Positions 8,612 to 17,270 of a DNA stretch of 64,000 bases are shown here, piece after piece. Both the position numbers and the translations under genes were made by a program. Below the pieces are notes generated by a model, which saw only the letters and a list, made by a program, of their open reading frames with translations, was not told where the DNA came from and did no database searches. Origin of the DNA: Cohaesibacter sp. (GTDB lineage Bacteria > Pseudomonadota > Alphaproteobacteria > Rhizobiales > Cohaesibacteraceae); NCBI GenBank assembly GCA_025800145.1, contig JAOXSH010000130.1:21807-85806 (forward strand). The letters are read 5' to 3'. Positions within the stretch are counted from its first letter, which is position 1. Every line of letters begins with the position of its first letter.

Positions 8612-10048
8612 GTGCGAAAAATGGTCCATAAAATGCCTGATATTCTCTCGTCTCTTGTTCGCTCCTGTTTGCTCTTTGTGCTTTTGCTGGTGTCTTTTGA
8701 CGCCTCTGCTTCTTATGATCTGCAAGCAGCGCTTGATGCGGCCAAACCGGGAGAAACCCTGAACCCGCCAGCCGGGATTTACAAAGGCAATTTTGTCCTC
8801 TCCAAATCCATTACTCTTGATGGTTCAAACGGGGTGGTGCTGGATGGTCAGGGCAAAGGCACCATCTTGCTGGTCAAAGCGACCGGGGCCAGTGTTCAAT
8901 CGATCACCTTGCGCAATTCGGGCCGGCTGCATAACGAGCTGGATAGCGGCATTCAGGTGCGTGGGGATTTCAATATTCTCAAAAATCTGACGATGGAAAA
9001 TGTATTGTTTGGCTTTGATATCCAGCAATCGAATAACAATATCGTCAAGAATAACAAGATTAACAGCCGTGATGTGGATTTGCCTTTGCGCGGCGATGCC
9101 ATTCGCCTTTGGTATTCGACCGAAAATAAAATCCTCAATAATGAGATCACCGACAGTCGCGATGTGGTTGTCTGGTATTCGAGGAACAACCGGATTGCGG
9201 GCAATAAAATCCGCCGGGGGCGCTATGGCATTCACTTCATGTATAGCCAGTATAATCTGGTTGAAGAAAATGATATTCGCAACAACACCGTTGGCATTTT
9301 CCTGATGTATTCCGATGGCATCAAGGTGCTGAAGAACAAGATTATCGAAAGCGCAGGCTCATCAGGTATGGGCATTGGGTTTAAGGAAACATCGGATGTC
9401 ATCGTTGCTGGTAATGATATTTTGGGCAATTCGGTGGGGCTTTATCTGGATGTCTCACCTTATCAGCCTGATAGCGAAAATCTGATTTCCGACAATAATA
9501 TCTCGTTCAATGGCATCGGCGTGCAATTCCATAGTGACTGGAAAGGCAACCGCATTGTTCATAATGACTTTGCCTCCAACTTTACCCAGATAGTTGTGCG
9601 CGGCGGCGGTTCTGCCAAGCGGCATATGTGGGATGGCAATCACTGGGATTCCTATGAGGGCTTCGATCAGAATGACGATGGCCAAGGCGAAGCGCCCTTT
9701 GATTTGTGGAGCTATGCTGATCGTCTTTGGATGGACATCATGCCCGTTTCCTTCTTTCGTGGCTCTCCCGGACTGGAAGCTCTGGATTTTATTGAAAGAC
9801 TGGCTCCTTTTTCCGAACCCAAGCATCTCATTCGTGATCAGAACCCGATGATGGATCGCATTGCCGGACTGGATCCGGTGGCTTTGAAAACCAACACTAT
9901 TCATCCAGAGCTGGATGAACATTTTGAGACTGAGGCACAGGACGATGCTGCAAGCACGCCAGCACAGAGCGGCCCGACACATAGTGCTGTTCCTTCCGCT
10001 CCATCCAAAGCTCTGCAACTCCTTTTAAAAGCGAGGCAAAGTCAATGA
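8612..10048 (+). CDS. nosD: NosD periplasmic copper-processing protein (parallel beta-helix repeats)
   Basis: Signal peptide, repeated NxI.gN beta-helix motifs, WDGNHWDSYEGFDQNDDGQGEAPF, NosD family. Confidence 0.93.
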   Translation: MRKMVHKMPDILSSLVRSCLLFVLLLVSFDASASYDLQAALDAAKPGETLNPPAGIYKGNFVLSKSITLDGSNGVVLDGQGKGTILLVKATGASVQSITLRNSGRLHNELDSGIQVRGDFNILKNLTMENVLFGFDIQQSNNNIVKNNKINSRDVDLPLRGDAIRLWYSTENKILNNEITDSRDVVVWYSRNNRIAGNKIRRGRYGIHFMYSQYNLVEENDIRNNTVGIFLMYSDGIKVLKNKIIESAGSSGMGIGFKETSDVIVAGNDILGNSVGLYLDVSPYQPDSENLISDNNISFNGIGVQFHSDWKGNRIVHNDFASNFTQIVVRGGGSAKRHMWDGNHWDSYEGFDQNDDGQGEAPFDLWSYADRLWMDIMPVSFFRGSPGLEALDFIERLAPFSEPKHLIRDQNPMMDRIAGLDPVALKTNTIHPELDEHFETEAQDDAASTPAQSGPTHSAVPSAPSKALQLLLKARQSQ

Positions 10049-10896
10049 CCCCCGACCAGTCAGCGACACAGTCTGGCACGCCCTCCCCGGCGCCTAAAGA
10101 CCCCAAGCACGCATCCCCCCCGCAGAAGGCGGCAACCAAAGCCGCCCCGGTCAAGAAACGCAAGATCTCTGAGCGACAACGCGAAGCCCGTCGCCGGTTC
10201 TTGCGTTCTCTTGGCTTTGGATCTGTGATTTTAGCCGCAACCTTGAGTGGTGTTTATCCGGTTTTAAAGCGCTTGACAGAGCGGCTACGCCCCCCCGGTG
10301 CCATTGATGAAGATGCTTTTTTGGCGGCTTGCATCAAATGCGGGCAATGTGTTCAGGTTTGTCCGGTTGAAGCCATCAAACTGGCCGATCTTGATGAGGG
10401 CTTTGGCATTGGTGTGCCTTATATTGATGCGCGTGCTCAAGCCTGTGACTTTTCTTGCGATGCAACCCAATGCATTTTGGCCTGCCCGACCGGGGCGCTG
10501 GATCATGCCATCACCAAAAAAGAAGAGGTGACCATGGGCTTTGCCAAGCTTGTGGAGCCGGAGCATTGTCTTGCCATGTTGGGACAAGGCTTCAAGGGTA
10601 CTGCGCGTGGACCTGATTTTGATGGGCTGCTGCGCTATGAGGAGATTGATCGCTGGACACCGATTAAGGTGGCCCATCATAGCTATGATCTGGATCTGTG
10701 TGATCTGTGCGTGCGCGAATGCCCCATAGAGGGAGCGATTTCTTTGGAACCTGTTTCCAGTGATCCGGCGGACAAGCGCCGCGAACCGGTGATCCATAAA
10801 TCCTGCGTTGGCTGTGGCACCTGTGAAATGATGTGTCCGGTCGAGCCTGTCGCCATTGTCATTGAACCGGAAGTCTCTATGGAGGCCGCGTCATGA
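10045..10896 (+). CDS. nosG: NosG/NapG-like ferredoxin-type protein, Tat-like signal, four [4Fe-4S] motifs
   Basis: RRRFLRSLGFG leader; CIKCGQCVQVCP, CDATQCILACP, CDLCVRECP, CVGCGTCEMMCP. Confidence 0.85.
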   Translation: MTPDQSATQSGTPSPAPKDPKHASPPQKAATKAAPVKKRKISERQREARRRFLRSLGFGSVILAATLSGVYPVLKRLTERLRPPGAIDEDAFLAACIKCGQCVQVCPVEAIKLADLDEGFGIGVPYIDARAQACDFSCDATQCILACPTGALDHAITKKEEVTMGFAKLVEPEHCLAMLGQGFKGTARGPDFDGLLRYEEIDRWTPIKVAHHSYDLDLCDLCVRECPIEGAISLEPVSSDPADKRREPVIHKSCVGCGTCEMMCPVEPVAIVIEPEVSMEAAS

Positions 10897-11870
10897 GCAA
10901 GATTGTCCATTCTATTCTTTTGATGCTTGGCAAGGATCCCAAAAGGCCACCGCGTGATCAATTTTCTCCCAAGGCTCTTGAGATTTTCACAGCCAAGAAA
11001 ACCAAGGAGGCCGTGCAAGAGCGCATTCGACTGATCAAGGATGAAAAGATCTGGTTCAAACCCGGCTCCAAATGGCTAAAACGGCGCTGGGCGTCCGTTA
11101 TCCTCGTCAATCTGTTGTTTGTGTTGTCTTTCTGGGCCGACATTCAGCTGATCGAGGGCGCGTTGACCGGCTCGCGGGTGATTGGCTTTCATATGGCAGA
11201 TTTAAATTCTGCCCTGCAAGTGATGCTGGCCTACAAACATATTGTGGTCAATTTGCTGATTGGCACAGCCACGGTTTTGTTTGGCTGGTGGTTGCTGGGC
11301 GGGCGCACCTTCTGCGCTTGGGCCTGCCCCTATCATTTGCTGGCAGAAATTGCCGAAATGGTTCATTTGAAGCTGGCCGCCAAAGGGCTGGTCAAGGATC
11401 ATGCCTTTGATCGGCGTATGCGCACCGTGCTGTATTTTGTTTTTGCCCTTCTGGCCTTTGTGACCGGCTATACGGTGTTTGAATATATCTCGCCAGTTGG
11501 CATTCTCTCTCGTGCCTTTACCTATGGGGCCAGCTTTGCGCTTGTCGTTGTTGGGTTTTTGCTGTTGATCGAGATCTTTTATTCCCGCCGCTTCTGGTGT
11601 CGCTATGTCTGTCCCATTGGCCTGACCTATGGTTTTGCAGGGGCTCTCTCTCCGATCCAGATCAAATATGATTCCACCAAATGCCTGCATGAGGGCGAAT
11701 GCCGGGATGTGTGCATGGTGCCCCATGTCCTGGAGCCGACAAAACTCGGCTTTGCCGATCAGGAATTTCACTATATGGGGGCTGATTGCACACGCTGCGG
11801 CATGTGTCTGGATGCTTGCCCAACCGGGGCGCTTAAATTCCATATTCGTGGCTCAGACGCCCTGCTTTAA
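10893..11870 (+). CDS. nosH: NosH/NapH-like membrane ferredoxin-type protein
   Basis: TM helices, CAWACPYHL, CRYVCPIGL, CLHEGECRDVCMVPHV, CTRCGMCLDACP; overlaps upstream CDS by 4 bp. Confidence 0.85.
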   Translation: MSKIVHSILLMLGKDPKRPPRDQFSPKALEIFTAKKTKEAVQERIRLIKDEKIWFKPGSKWLKRRWASVILVNLLFVLSFWADIQLIEGALTGSRVIGFHMADLNSALQVMLAYKHIVVNLLIGTATVLFGWWLLGGRTFCAWACPYHLLAEIAEMVHLKLAAKGLVKDHAFDRRMRTVLYFVFALLAFVTGYTVFEYISPVGILSRAFTYGASFALVVVGFLLLIEIFYSRRFWCRYVCPIGLTYGFAGALSPIQIKYDSTKCLHEGECRDVCMVPHVLEPTKLGFADQEFHYMGADCTRCGMCLDACPTGALKFHIRGSDALL

Positions 11871-11934
11871 TCACAAGACTGCTTTTGCCGGGCTGATCTG
11901 ACAAAAGCCCTACACATGTTAAAAAGGTAAGCCA

Positions 11935-12825
11935 ATGACCGGTCCTCTTATTCAAATAAGCGCGTTGGAAAAAACCTTTGTTCGCCGTTCTGTTTTGCAT
12001 TCTTTGGATGTACAGATTGCTGACAGCGACCGCATTGCACTGATTGGCTCCAATGGTGCAGGCAAGACCACGCTTATCCGCTGCTTGCTTGGTCATTATC
12101 GCCACAAAGGCGATATCTTGCTTGCTGGTGAAAAGGTCTCAACCCACAATCGGAGCATACTGGAATCCATTGCTTTTGTTCCGCAATTGCCGCCCCCTTT
12201 GAAAATGCCCGTAACGGATCTGATCCATTTTTCTTGCCAATCGGGCAAAGCAGACAGAGAGAAAATATGGGATATTGCCGATCAATTGGGTTTGGAGCTG
12301 GATTTGTTGTTGGCCATTCCTTTCAATCGGCTTTCTGGTGGGCAAAAGCAAAAGCTGCTGATTGCCATTGCCTTGGCACGACCTGCCAAATTGTTCATTT
12401 TTGACGAGCCATCCGCCAATCTGGACCCTGCGGCACGGGCCGCCTTTCTCGATCTTTTGGCCCAGCATAAAGACCGGGCCATGGTGATTGCCAGTCACCG
12501 GCTGGAAGAGATTGCCTCTCTGGTCAATCGTGTGATTGAGATGGATCAGGGCAAAATTGTGCTTGATGATCGGATTTCGGATCGCCTGAAAGAAGGGGAT
12601 CGTCGTCTTTGCACCTTGCGGATTGCCGAGAGCAGTACAGCCCTTACAAAAACCTTATCTGACTGGAATTTCAGCCAAGATGAAACAGGGACAGCCTTTC
12701 ATGGCCATGTGGCTGGTGGCGATATGATCCGCTTTCTCTCGACCCTCTCTCGCTATGGTGGATTGTTGTCCGACATTCGCTTTGAAAATCTGGGTGAAGA
12801 CCAGATCTCTTCCCACACAGATTGA
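11935..12825 (+). CDS. nosF: NosF ABC transporter ATPase
   Basis: Walker A GSNGAGKTTL, signature LSGGQKQ, Walker B LFIFDEP; cluster context. Confidence 0.9.
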   Translation: MTGPLIQISALEKTFVRRSVLHSLDVQIADSDRIALIGSNGAGKTTLIRCLLGHYRHKGDILLAGEKVSTHNRSILESIAFVPQLPPPLKMPVTDLIHFSCQSGKADREKIWDIADQLGLELDLLLAIPFNRLSGGQKQKLLIAIALARPAKLFIFDEPSANLDPAARAAFLDLLAQHKDRAMVIASHRLEEIASLVNRVIEMDQGKIVLDDRISDRLKEGDRRLCTLRIAESSTALTKTLSDWNFSQDETGTAFHGHVAGGDMIRFLSTLSRYGGLLSDIRFENLGEDQISSHTD

Positions 12826-12869
12826 CCAAGAGCAAGTTTGCTTTGCGCAAAAACCCGTAAAGTCAAACG

Positions 12870-13048
12870 AGGACGTAGACTCATAAATGTGATGGATTTG
12901 GTAGAGGCTTATTTTTTCTCTCACTAGAAGTAAGGATGCAGACAATGTGGTTCATTTTCAAGTCCTTGCGACGACGTGGGAGAAAAAATAAGCCCTATCC
13001 TGCGGACGTTTAAGCGCCAAATGCACCAGATTTATGAGTTTACGTCCT
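12870..13048. repeat. Family C MITE-like element (internally deleted copy)
   Basis: Terminal inverted repeats aggacgtagactcataaat / atttatgagtttacgtcct; matches 16740-17003 in inverted orientation. Confidence 0.85.
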
Positions 13049-13073
13049 AGATAAGGTTGAAAGGAGTGGGGGC

Positions 13074-13547
13074 ATGATCCGTTCCATTTTCATGGGTTTG
13101 ACGATCATTTTGGCGGTGTCTTTGTCGGCCTGTCAAAAGCAGACAACAGGGCCTGAGCCGATTAAATATGGTCGCGATATGTGCGAGATTTGCCGCATGA
13201 TCATTTCCGACCCAATGTATGCAACAGAGATACGGGGCGGCCCAAAGCGCAAATTGTATAAGTTTGACGATATTGGCGATGCCATTCATTGGCTGGAAAC
13301 CCGTAGCTGGAAAGAGAATCCCGAGACTGAAATCTGGGTGATGAATAGCGAAACCGCCAAAGACTGGCTGGATGCAACCAAAGCCTATTTCGTTGCAGGC
13401 GCCCTCACCCCGATGGATTATGGCATTGCTGCCATCAAGGAAAAGCGCAAGGGTGCCTTTGGATTTGCCAAAATGAAAGAGCTGATTTTGGCGCAAGGCT
13501 TGTCCGCACGATGCGAAATTCCTCTTGAAGATGTCGAAAAAGATTAA
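13074..13547 (+). CDS. nosL: NosL copper-chaperone lipoprotein
   Basis: Lipobox LSAC, MCEICRMIISDPMYATEIRG motif. Confidence 0.9.
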   Translation: MIRSIFMGLTIILAVSLSACQKQTTGPEPIKYGRDMCEICRMIISDPMYATEIRGGPKRKLYKFDDIGDAIHWLETRSWKENPETEIWVMNSETAKDWLDATKAYFVAGALTPMDYGIAAIKEKRKGAFGFAKMKELILAQGLSARCEIPLEDVEKD

Positions 13548-13548
13548 A

Positions 13549-13611
13549 AGCCTGATTTAAAAGTCCTGAGCTAACCTAAAAGTCTCAATCGAGACTTTTA
13601 AATCGGGCACT
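13549..13611. repeat. Family B palindromic element, short copy
   Basis: agcctgatttaaaagtcc...gagacttttaaatcgggcact. Confidence 0.85.
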
Positions 13612-13632
13612 AAGACCGTAAAGGAAGACACT

Positions 13633-14475
13633 ATGTCTGGCAAAGCTCGTTCCGGCTTGATTTTGAGCGCGGGCCTTGATTTGAAAGAAGCCATGCGCTC
13701 GCGCTGGTTTCATATCTATTCGCTGGTTTTTACCGGCCTCATGGTGTTGCTGATTTCCATGGGCATTACCGAATCGCGTGTGCTGGGCTTTACCGGTTTG
13801 TCGCGTCTTTTGGTCACTTTCATTCAGCTGACCATGGCCATTTTGCCGCTTTTTGTCTTGGTGACCACGGTTCGCTCGTTGGTGGGCGACAGGGAAGCTG
13901 GCACGCTGGAATATTTGCTCTCGTTCCCGATCAAACTCTCTGACTGGTATTGGGGCAAATTGCTGGGCCGTTTGTTTGTGGTGGTGGTGCCCATTGGCAT
14001 TGCACTGGTCATTGCAGCCTCCTTCAGCCTGATCAAAGGCCATGCCCTGCCCTATCTGGAAATTGCCTATTATAGTGGGCTTGTGGTCTCGCTGGCGCTC
14101 TGTTTTCTTGGCTTTGCCTTCTTCCTGTCTTCCATTGCCAAAAGCACGGAATTTGCTCTTGGGCTTTCTTTGCTGATTTGGCTGTTGCTGGTAGCCTTTC
14201 TGGATTTGATTTTGATCGGGGTTTTGATCCGGGAAAATTTTGATCCTAATTTTGTTCTGGCCATTGCACTGGCCAATCCATTGCAGACCTTTCGAACGGC
14301 GGCCATGATCCTGTTTGACCCGCAATTGGTGTTGCTGGGGCCTGCCGCTTTCCTGATTTTGGATAATTTTGGCTCACAAGGCTATGTCTTTTGGGCCCTA
14401 GCCTATCCCTCTGGCCTTGGGCTTGTCTTTGCTGCGCTTGGTTTTTGGCGTATGCGATCAGGAGATCTGGTTTAG
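13633..14475 (+). CDS. nosY: NosY ABC transporter permease
   Basis: Multi-TM ABC-2 permease, GDREAGTLEYLLSFPI motif, next to nosF/nosL. Confidence 0.9.
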   Translation: MSGKARSGLILSAGLDLKEAMRSRWFHIYSLVFTGLMVLLISMGITESRVLGFTGLSRLLVTFIQLTMAILPLFVLVTTVRSLVGDREAGTLEYLLSFPIKLSDWYWGKLLGRLFVVVVPIGIALVIAASFSLIKGHALPYLEIAYYSGLVVSLALCFLGFAFFLSSIAKSTEFALGLSLLIWLLLVAFLDLILIGVLIRENFDPNFVLAIALANPLQTFRTAAMILFDPQLVLLGPAAFLILDNFGSQGYVFWALAYPSGLGLVFAALGFWRMRSGDLV

Positions 14476-14513
14476 AGCGTGTCGTTTATTCATGACACAA
14501 ATATTGATGAGAC

Positions 14514-14540
14514 AAAAAGGCTCTCGATGAGAGCCTTTTT
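14514..14540. terminator. Bidirectional rho-independent terminator between nosY and the convergent tlpA-like gene
   Basis: AAAAAGGCTCTC gat GAGAGCCTTTTT. Confidence 0.9.
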
Positions 14541-14558
14541 ATTATGAGATAAGAAGGA

Positions 14559-15161
14559 TCAGGCAGCGGGGGTCCAGCGATCAATCTTATCTTGCAGATA
14601 GGCAACAAAATCGTCTGCATCCCATTTAACCGGTCCAAGGATCCGGCCTATTTCCTTGCCTTTTGGATCCAAGAGCACAGAGAATGGAATACCGCGCTCT
14701 CCAAAGGTTGTGATGGCCTGCATACCGGAGGCAATGAAAATCGGCAAATGCTGGATATTGGTGCGATCATAAAAAGGCATCACTGCATCAATGCCGTTTC
14801 GGTCAATGGAAATGGGCATGACCAATAATTTTTTGGGATCAAATTTTCCTTGCAAAGCGTCCAGATCCGGCATTTCCACCCGGCAGGAAAAGCACCAGGT
14901 TGCCCAGACATTGACAAGCAAGAAGCGCCCTTCATAGCTTTGCAGAGTGCTTTTTTCTCGCTTCTCATTGATCAGCTCAATTGCCTTATTGCTTTGATAG
15001 GATTTTGACCCTTCAATCATCTTTTTCAAAGGGCTGATGGTGCTGGCCGCTTTCGCCGTTTTTGGCACAAAGCCAAAAGTCAATGCAGCGCAAGAGGCCA
15101 GAAGGCCTGTCGCCATTTGTCGGCGTGTGAGAAATTGTTTGCTCATGCTGGACCTTTTCAT
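14559..15161 (-). CDS. TlpA-like thioredoxin-fold protein with twin-Arg leader and CFSC active site
   Basis: LTRRQMATGLLASCAALTFG leader; VNVWATWCFSCRVEMPDL; cis-Pro GIPFSVLLD. Confidence 0.85.
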   Translation of the reverse strand: MKRSSMSKQFLTRRQMATGLLASCAALTFGFVPKTAKAASTISPLKKMIEGSKSYQSNKAIELINEKREKSTLQSYEGRFLLVNVWATWCFSCRVEMPDLDALQGKFDPKKLLVMPISIDRNGIDAVMPFYDRTNIQHLPIFIASGMQAITTFGERGIPFSVLLDPKGKEIGRILGPVKWDADDFVAYLQDKIDRWTPAA

Positions 15162-15174
15162 TGAGAATTTAGGC

Positions 15175-15930
15175 TCAGGGCTGCTTTATATGGGCCGGAG
15201 CATCCACGACATCTTGCCATGTCACATCATCCAGAACCGCATTTTTGAAACTTGCATCCCGTAAAATAGCCTTGATAAATTTGGAGCCTTCCAGACTGGC
15301 TCCATCCAGATTGGTTCCGATCATACTGGTTCGGGTAAAATTGCCCTCTTCAAATGTGGCCCCGGTCAATATGGCGCCATCCAGCTTTGCATCGGTGAAA
15401 TTCACCTGATAGGAAACGGCGCGCAGCATATAAGCATCTTTGAAGACGGAGCCGGTAAAGTCCGTCTCTTCCATATTGATGTCTTTCATATTGGCTGTTT
15501 CAAAGGTGACATTGTTTGCTTTGGCAAAATTCAGATTGGTGCCAAACATGAAGGCCTTGGTAAAATTCCCTTTCGAGATATCCGTCTCATTCATATTGGT
15601 ATGAAACAGATCGGCTTTTGTGAAATTGGCGCCAATGAGAGAGCTGTTTTTAAAGGAGGCCCATTTTAGGATTGTTCTGGAAAAATCCGTGCCATCCAAT
15701 GTGCAATTTTCAAAGCGCGTATTTCGCAAATCAAGCCCGGTAAAGTTTGCCCCTGATAAATCGCAATTGCTAAAGACCTTTCCCTTCAGCTCTGTACATG
15801 GTTGCAAATCATCCATCGGCGCAGGATTTGAACAGTCCGCAGCATGGGCTGTAAAATGGGCAGGAAAGACGCAGACGGTGAAAAACAGGCTTGCCAGATA
15901 ATGTTTTCTTTGTTTTGCGCTCTGCATCAT
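15175..15930 (-). CDS. Secreted pentapeptide-repeat protein
   Basis: Signal peptide followed by A(D/N)(L/F)xx-type repeats over about 190 aa. Confidence 0.85.
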   Translation of the reverse strand: MMQSAKQRKHYLASLFFTVCVFPAHFTAHAADCSNPAPMDDLQPCTELKGKVFSNCDLSGANFTGLDLRNTRFENCTLDGTDFSRTILKWASFKNSSLIGANFTKADLFHTNMNETDISKGNFTKAFMFGTNLNFAKANNVTFETANMKDINMEETDFTGSVFKDAYMLRAVSYQVNFTDAKLDGAILTGATFEEGNFTRTSMIGTNLDGASLEGSKFIKAILRDASFKNAVLDDVTWQDVVDAPAHIKQP

Positions 15931-15938
15931 GCTGTCCT

Positions 15939-16628
15939 TTACTGTTTTTCTTTCAATCGTTTAACCAGCTTTTGGTGCTGAGAGAATGTCGCCCGGATTT
16001 CGAAAAGAATCTCCTCCAGCGGCTTGCCATGGCCAAAGCGCGTCACAATGTGTCCATTTGGGCCAACAAAGGCGATCGAGGCTGTATGGTCAACGGAATA
16101 GCCCATCGGGTCGCCATCGTCACTTGGGATGAATTTATAGCGCGCGTTATAGGCCCCGACAGCGGCGTCGACCATGATTTGCGGGCCGGTCATGGCAATG
16201 ATTTTGGGATGAAAAGCATCGGCATAGTCACGCAAAAGCGGCAACGTATCGCGTTTTGGATCAACCGAAATAAAGACCGGCGTCATTGCCTTGGCATCCT
16301 CTCCCAGCTTGTTGAGGATGTCTGTCATGGTCATCATCGATGTTGGGCAAACATCGGGACAAAATGTATAGCCGAAATATATCAGCGTGAATTTTCCCAA
16401 CAAATCCTGATCACCAAATGTCTCTCCCATTGCTGTTTCCAACAGGAAAGCCCGGCGTGGTTTGTCGCTTTCAACCGTGCCAGAACCAAGAATTAATTGC
16501 GGGGCCGCCATGGTGGGATGGCTAAAAGATAACAGCAAAAAAGACAGAAGCAGGAGGGCCATGAAGGATGTGAGGACACGGCTGGCTCGTCTGCCATTGC
16601 TCTTTGGATCTACGGGTCTTTTGATCAT
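15939..16628 (-). CDS. SCO1/SenC/PrrC-family copper protein
   Basis: FGYTFCPDVCPTSMMTM copper motif, distal His region SVDHTASIAFVGPNG. Confidence 0.9.
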   Translation of the reverse strand: MIKRPVDPKSNGRRASRVLTSFMALLLLSFLLLSFSHPTMAAPQLILGSGTVESDKPRRAFLLETAMGETFGDQDLLGKFTLIYFGYTFCPDVCPTSMMTMTDILNKLGEDAKAMTPVFISVDPKRDTLPLLRDYADAFHPKIIAMTGPQIMVDAAVGAYNARYKFIPSDDGDPMGYSVDHTASIAFVGPNGHIVTRFGHGKPLEEILFEIRATFSQHQKLVKRLKEKQ

Positions 16629-16739
16629 GATCTTACCTGCTTGGGGTCACAGACATTGCCATCTTGGCCACCAGAAAATGCCCTCATTCTTTTCTGATTT
16701 TTGCCAACAGACGATCCATATCATTCTGTTGGCTGTCTT

Positions 16740-17003
16740 AGGACGTAGACTCATAAATCTGGTGCATTTGGCGCTTAAATGGCCCGATATCGCGCGAAAA
16801 AGTGAGAAGGATGGGCTGGTTGCCCATTCAAACACTTTGACAAAGCGAGAGTGCGGCCATTTAAACGTCCGCAGGATAGGGTTAATTTTTTCTCTCACGT
16901 CGTCGCAAGGAATTGAAAATGATCACATTGTCTGCATCCTTGCTCCTAGTGAGAGAAAAAATTAGCCTCTACCAAATCCACCAGATTTATGAATCTACGT
17001 CCT
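16740..17003. repeat. Family C MITE-like element, long copy
   Basis: TIRs aggacgtagactcataaatctggtg / caccagatttatgaatctacgtcct with one mismatch; no transposase. Confidence 0.88.
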
Positions 17004-17116
17004 AATTTGGTAAAACTGCAAGCAAGCGAGAGCCTTGACTTTTGTTAAGGCTTTAGAGGCCCTTGCTCGCTGATGCTAAGGCTTAACGTCGCAGCGTCTT
17101 TGCATCGGGTGGGCGC

Positions 17117-17251
17117 TAGGTTGAGAACTCATATTCTTGTTGTTTTCGGCGTCAAAACGGCAAAGAGCTGGTTGATTTTCAAAATTTTGCAACGCTGAAA
17201 TCGATCAGCACAGCAGGACCGAAAGCGAAAAGAATATGAGTCCTCAACCTA
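17117..17251. repeat. Family D inverted-repeat element
   Basis: taggttgagaactcatattctt / aagaatatgagtcctcaaccta, 135 bp total. Confidence 0.8.
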
Positions 17252-17270
17252 ACAAGGCAAAGGTCCAAAC

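Noticed and set aside
13585-14325. 246-aa Gln/Lys-rich ORF antisense to nosY
   Set aside because: Translation reflects reverse complement of a hydrophobic membrane protein; nosY on the plus strand explains the sequence
16647-16898. Short ORF sharing FRAISGHLSAKCTRFMSLRP with the ORF at 28933-29190
   Set aside because: Similarity is entirely due to both lying in family C repeat DNA; not a protein family
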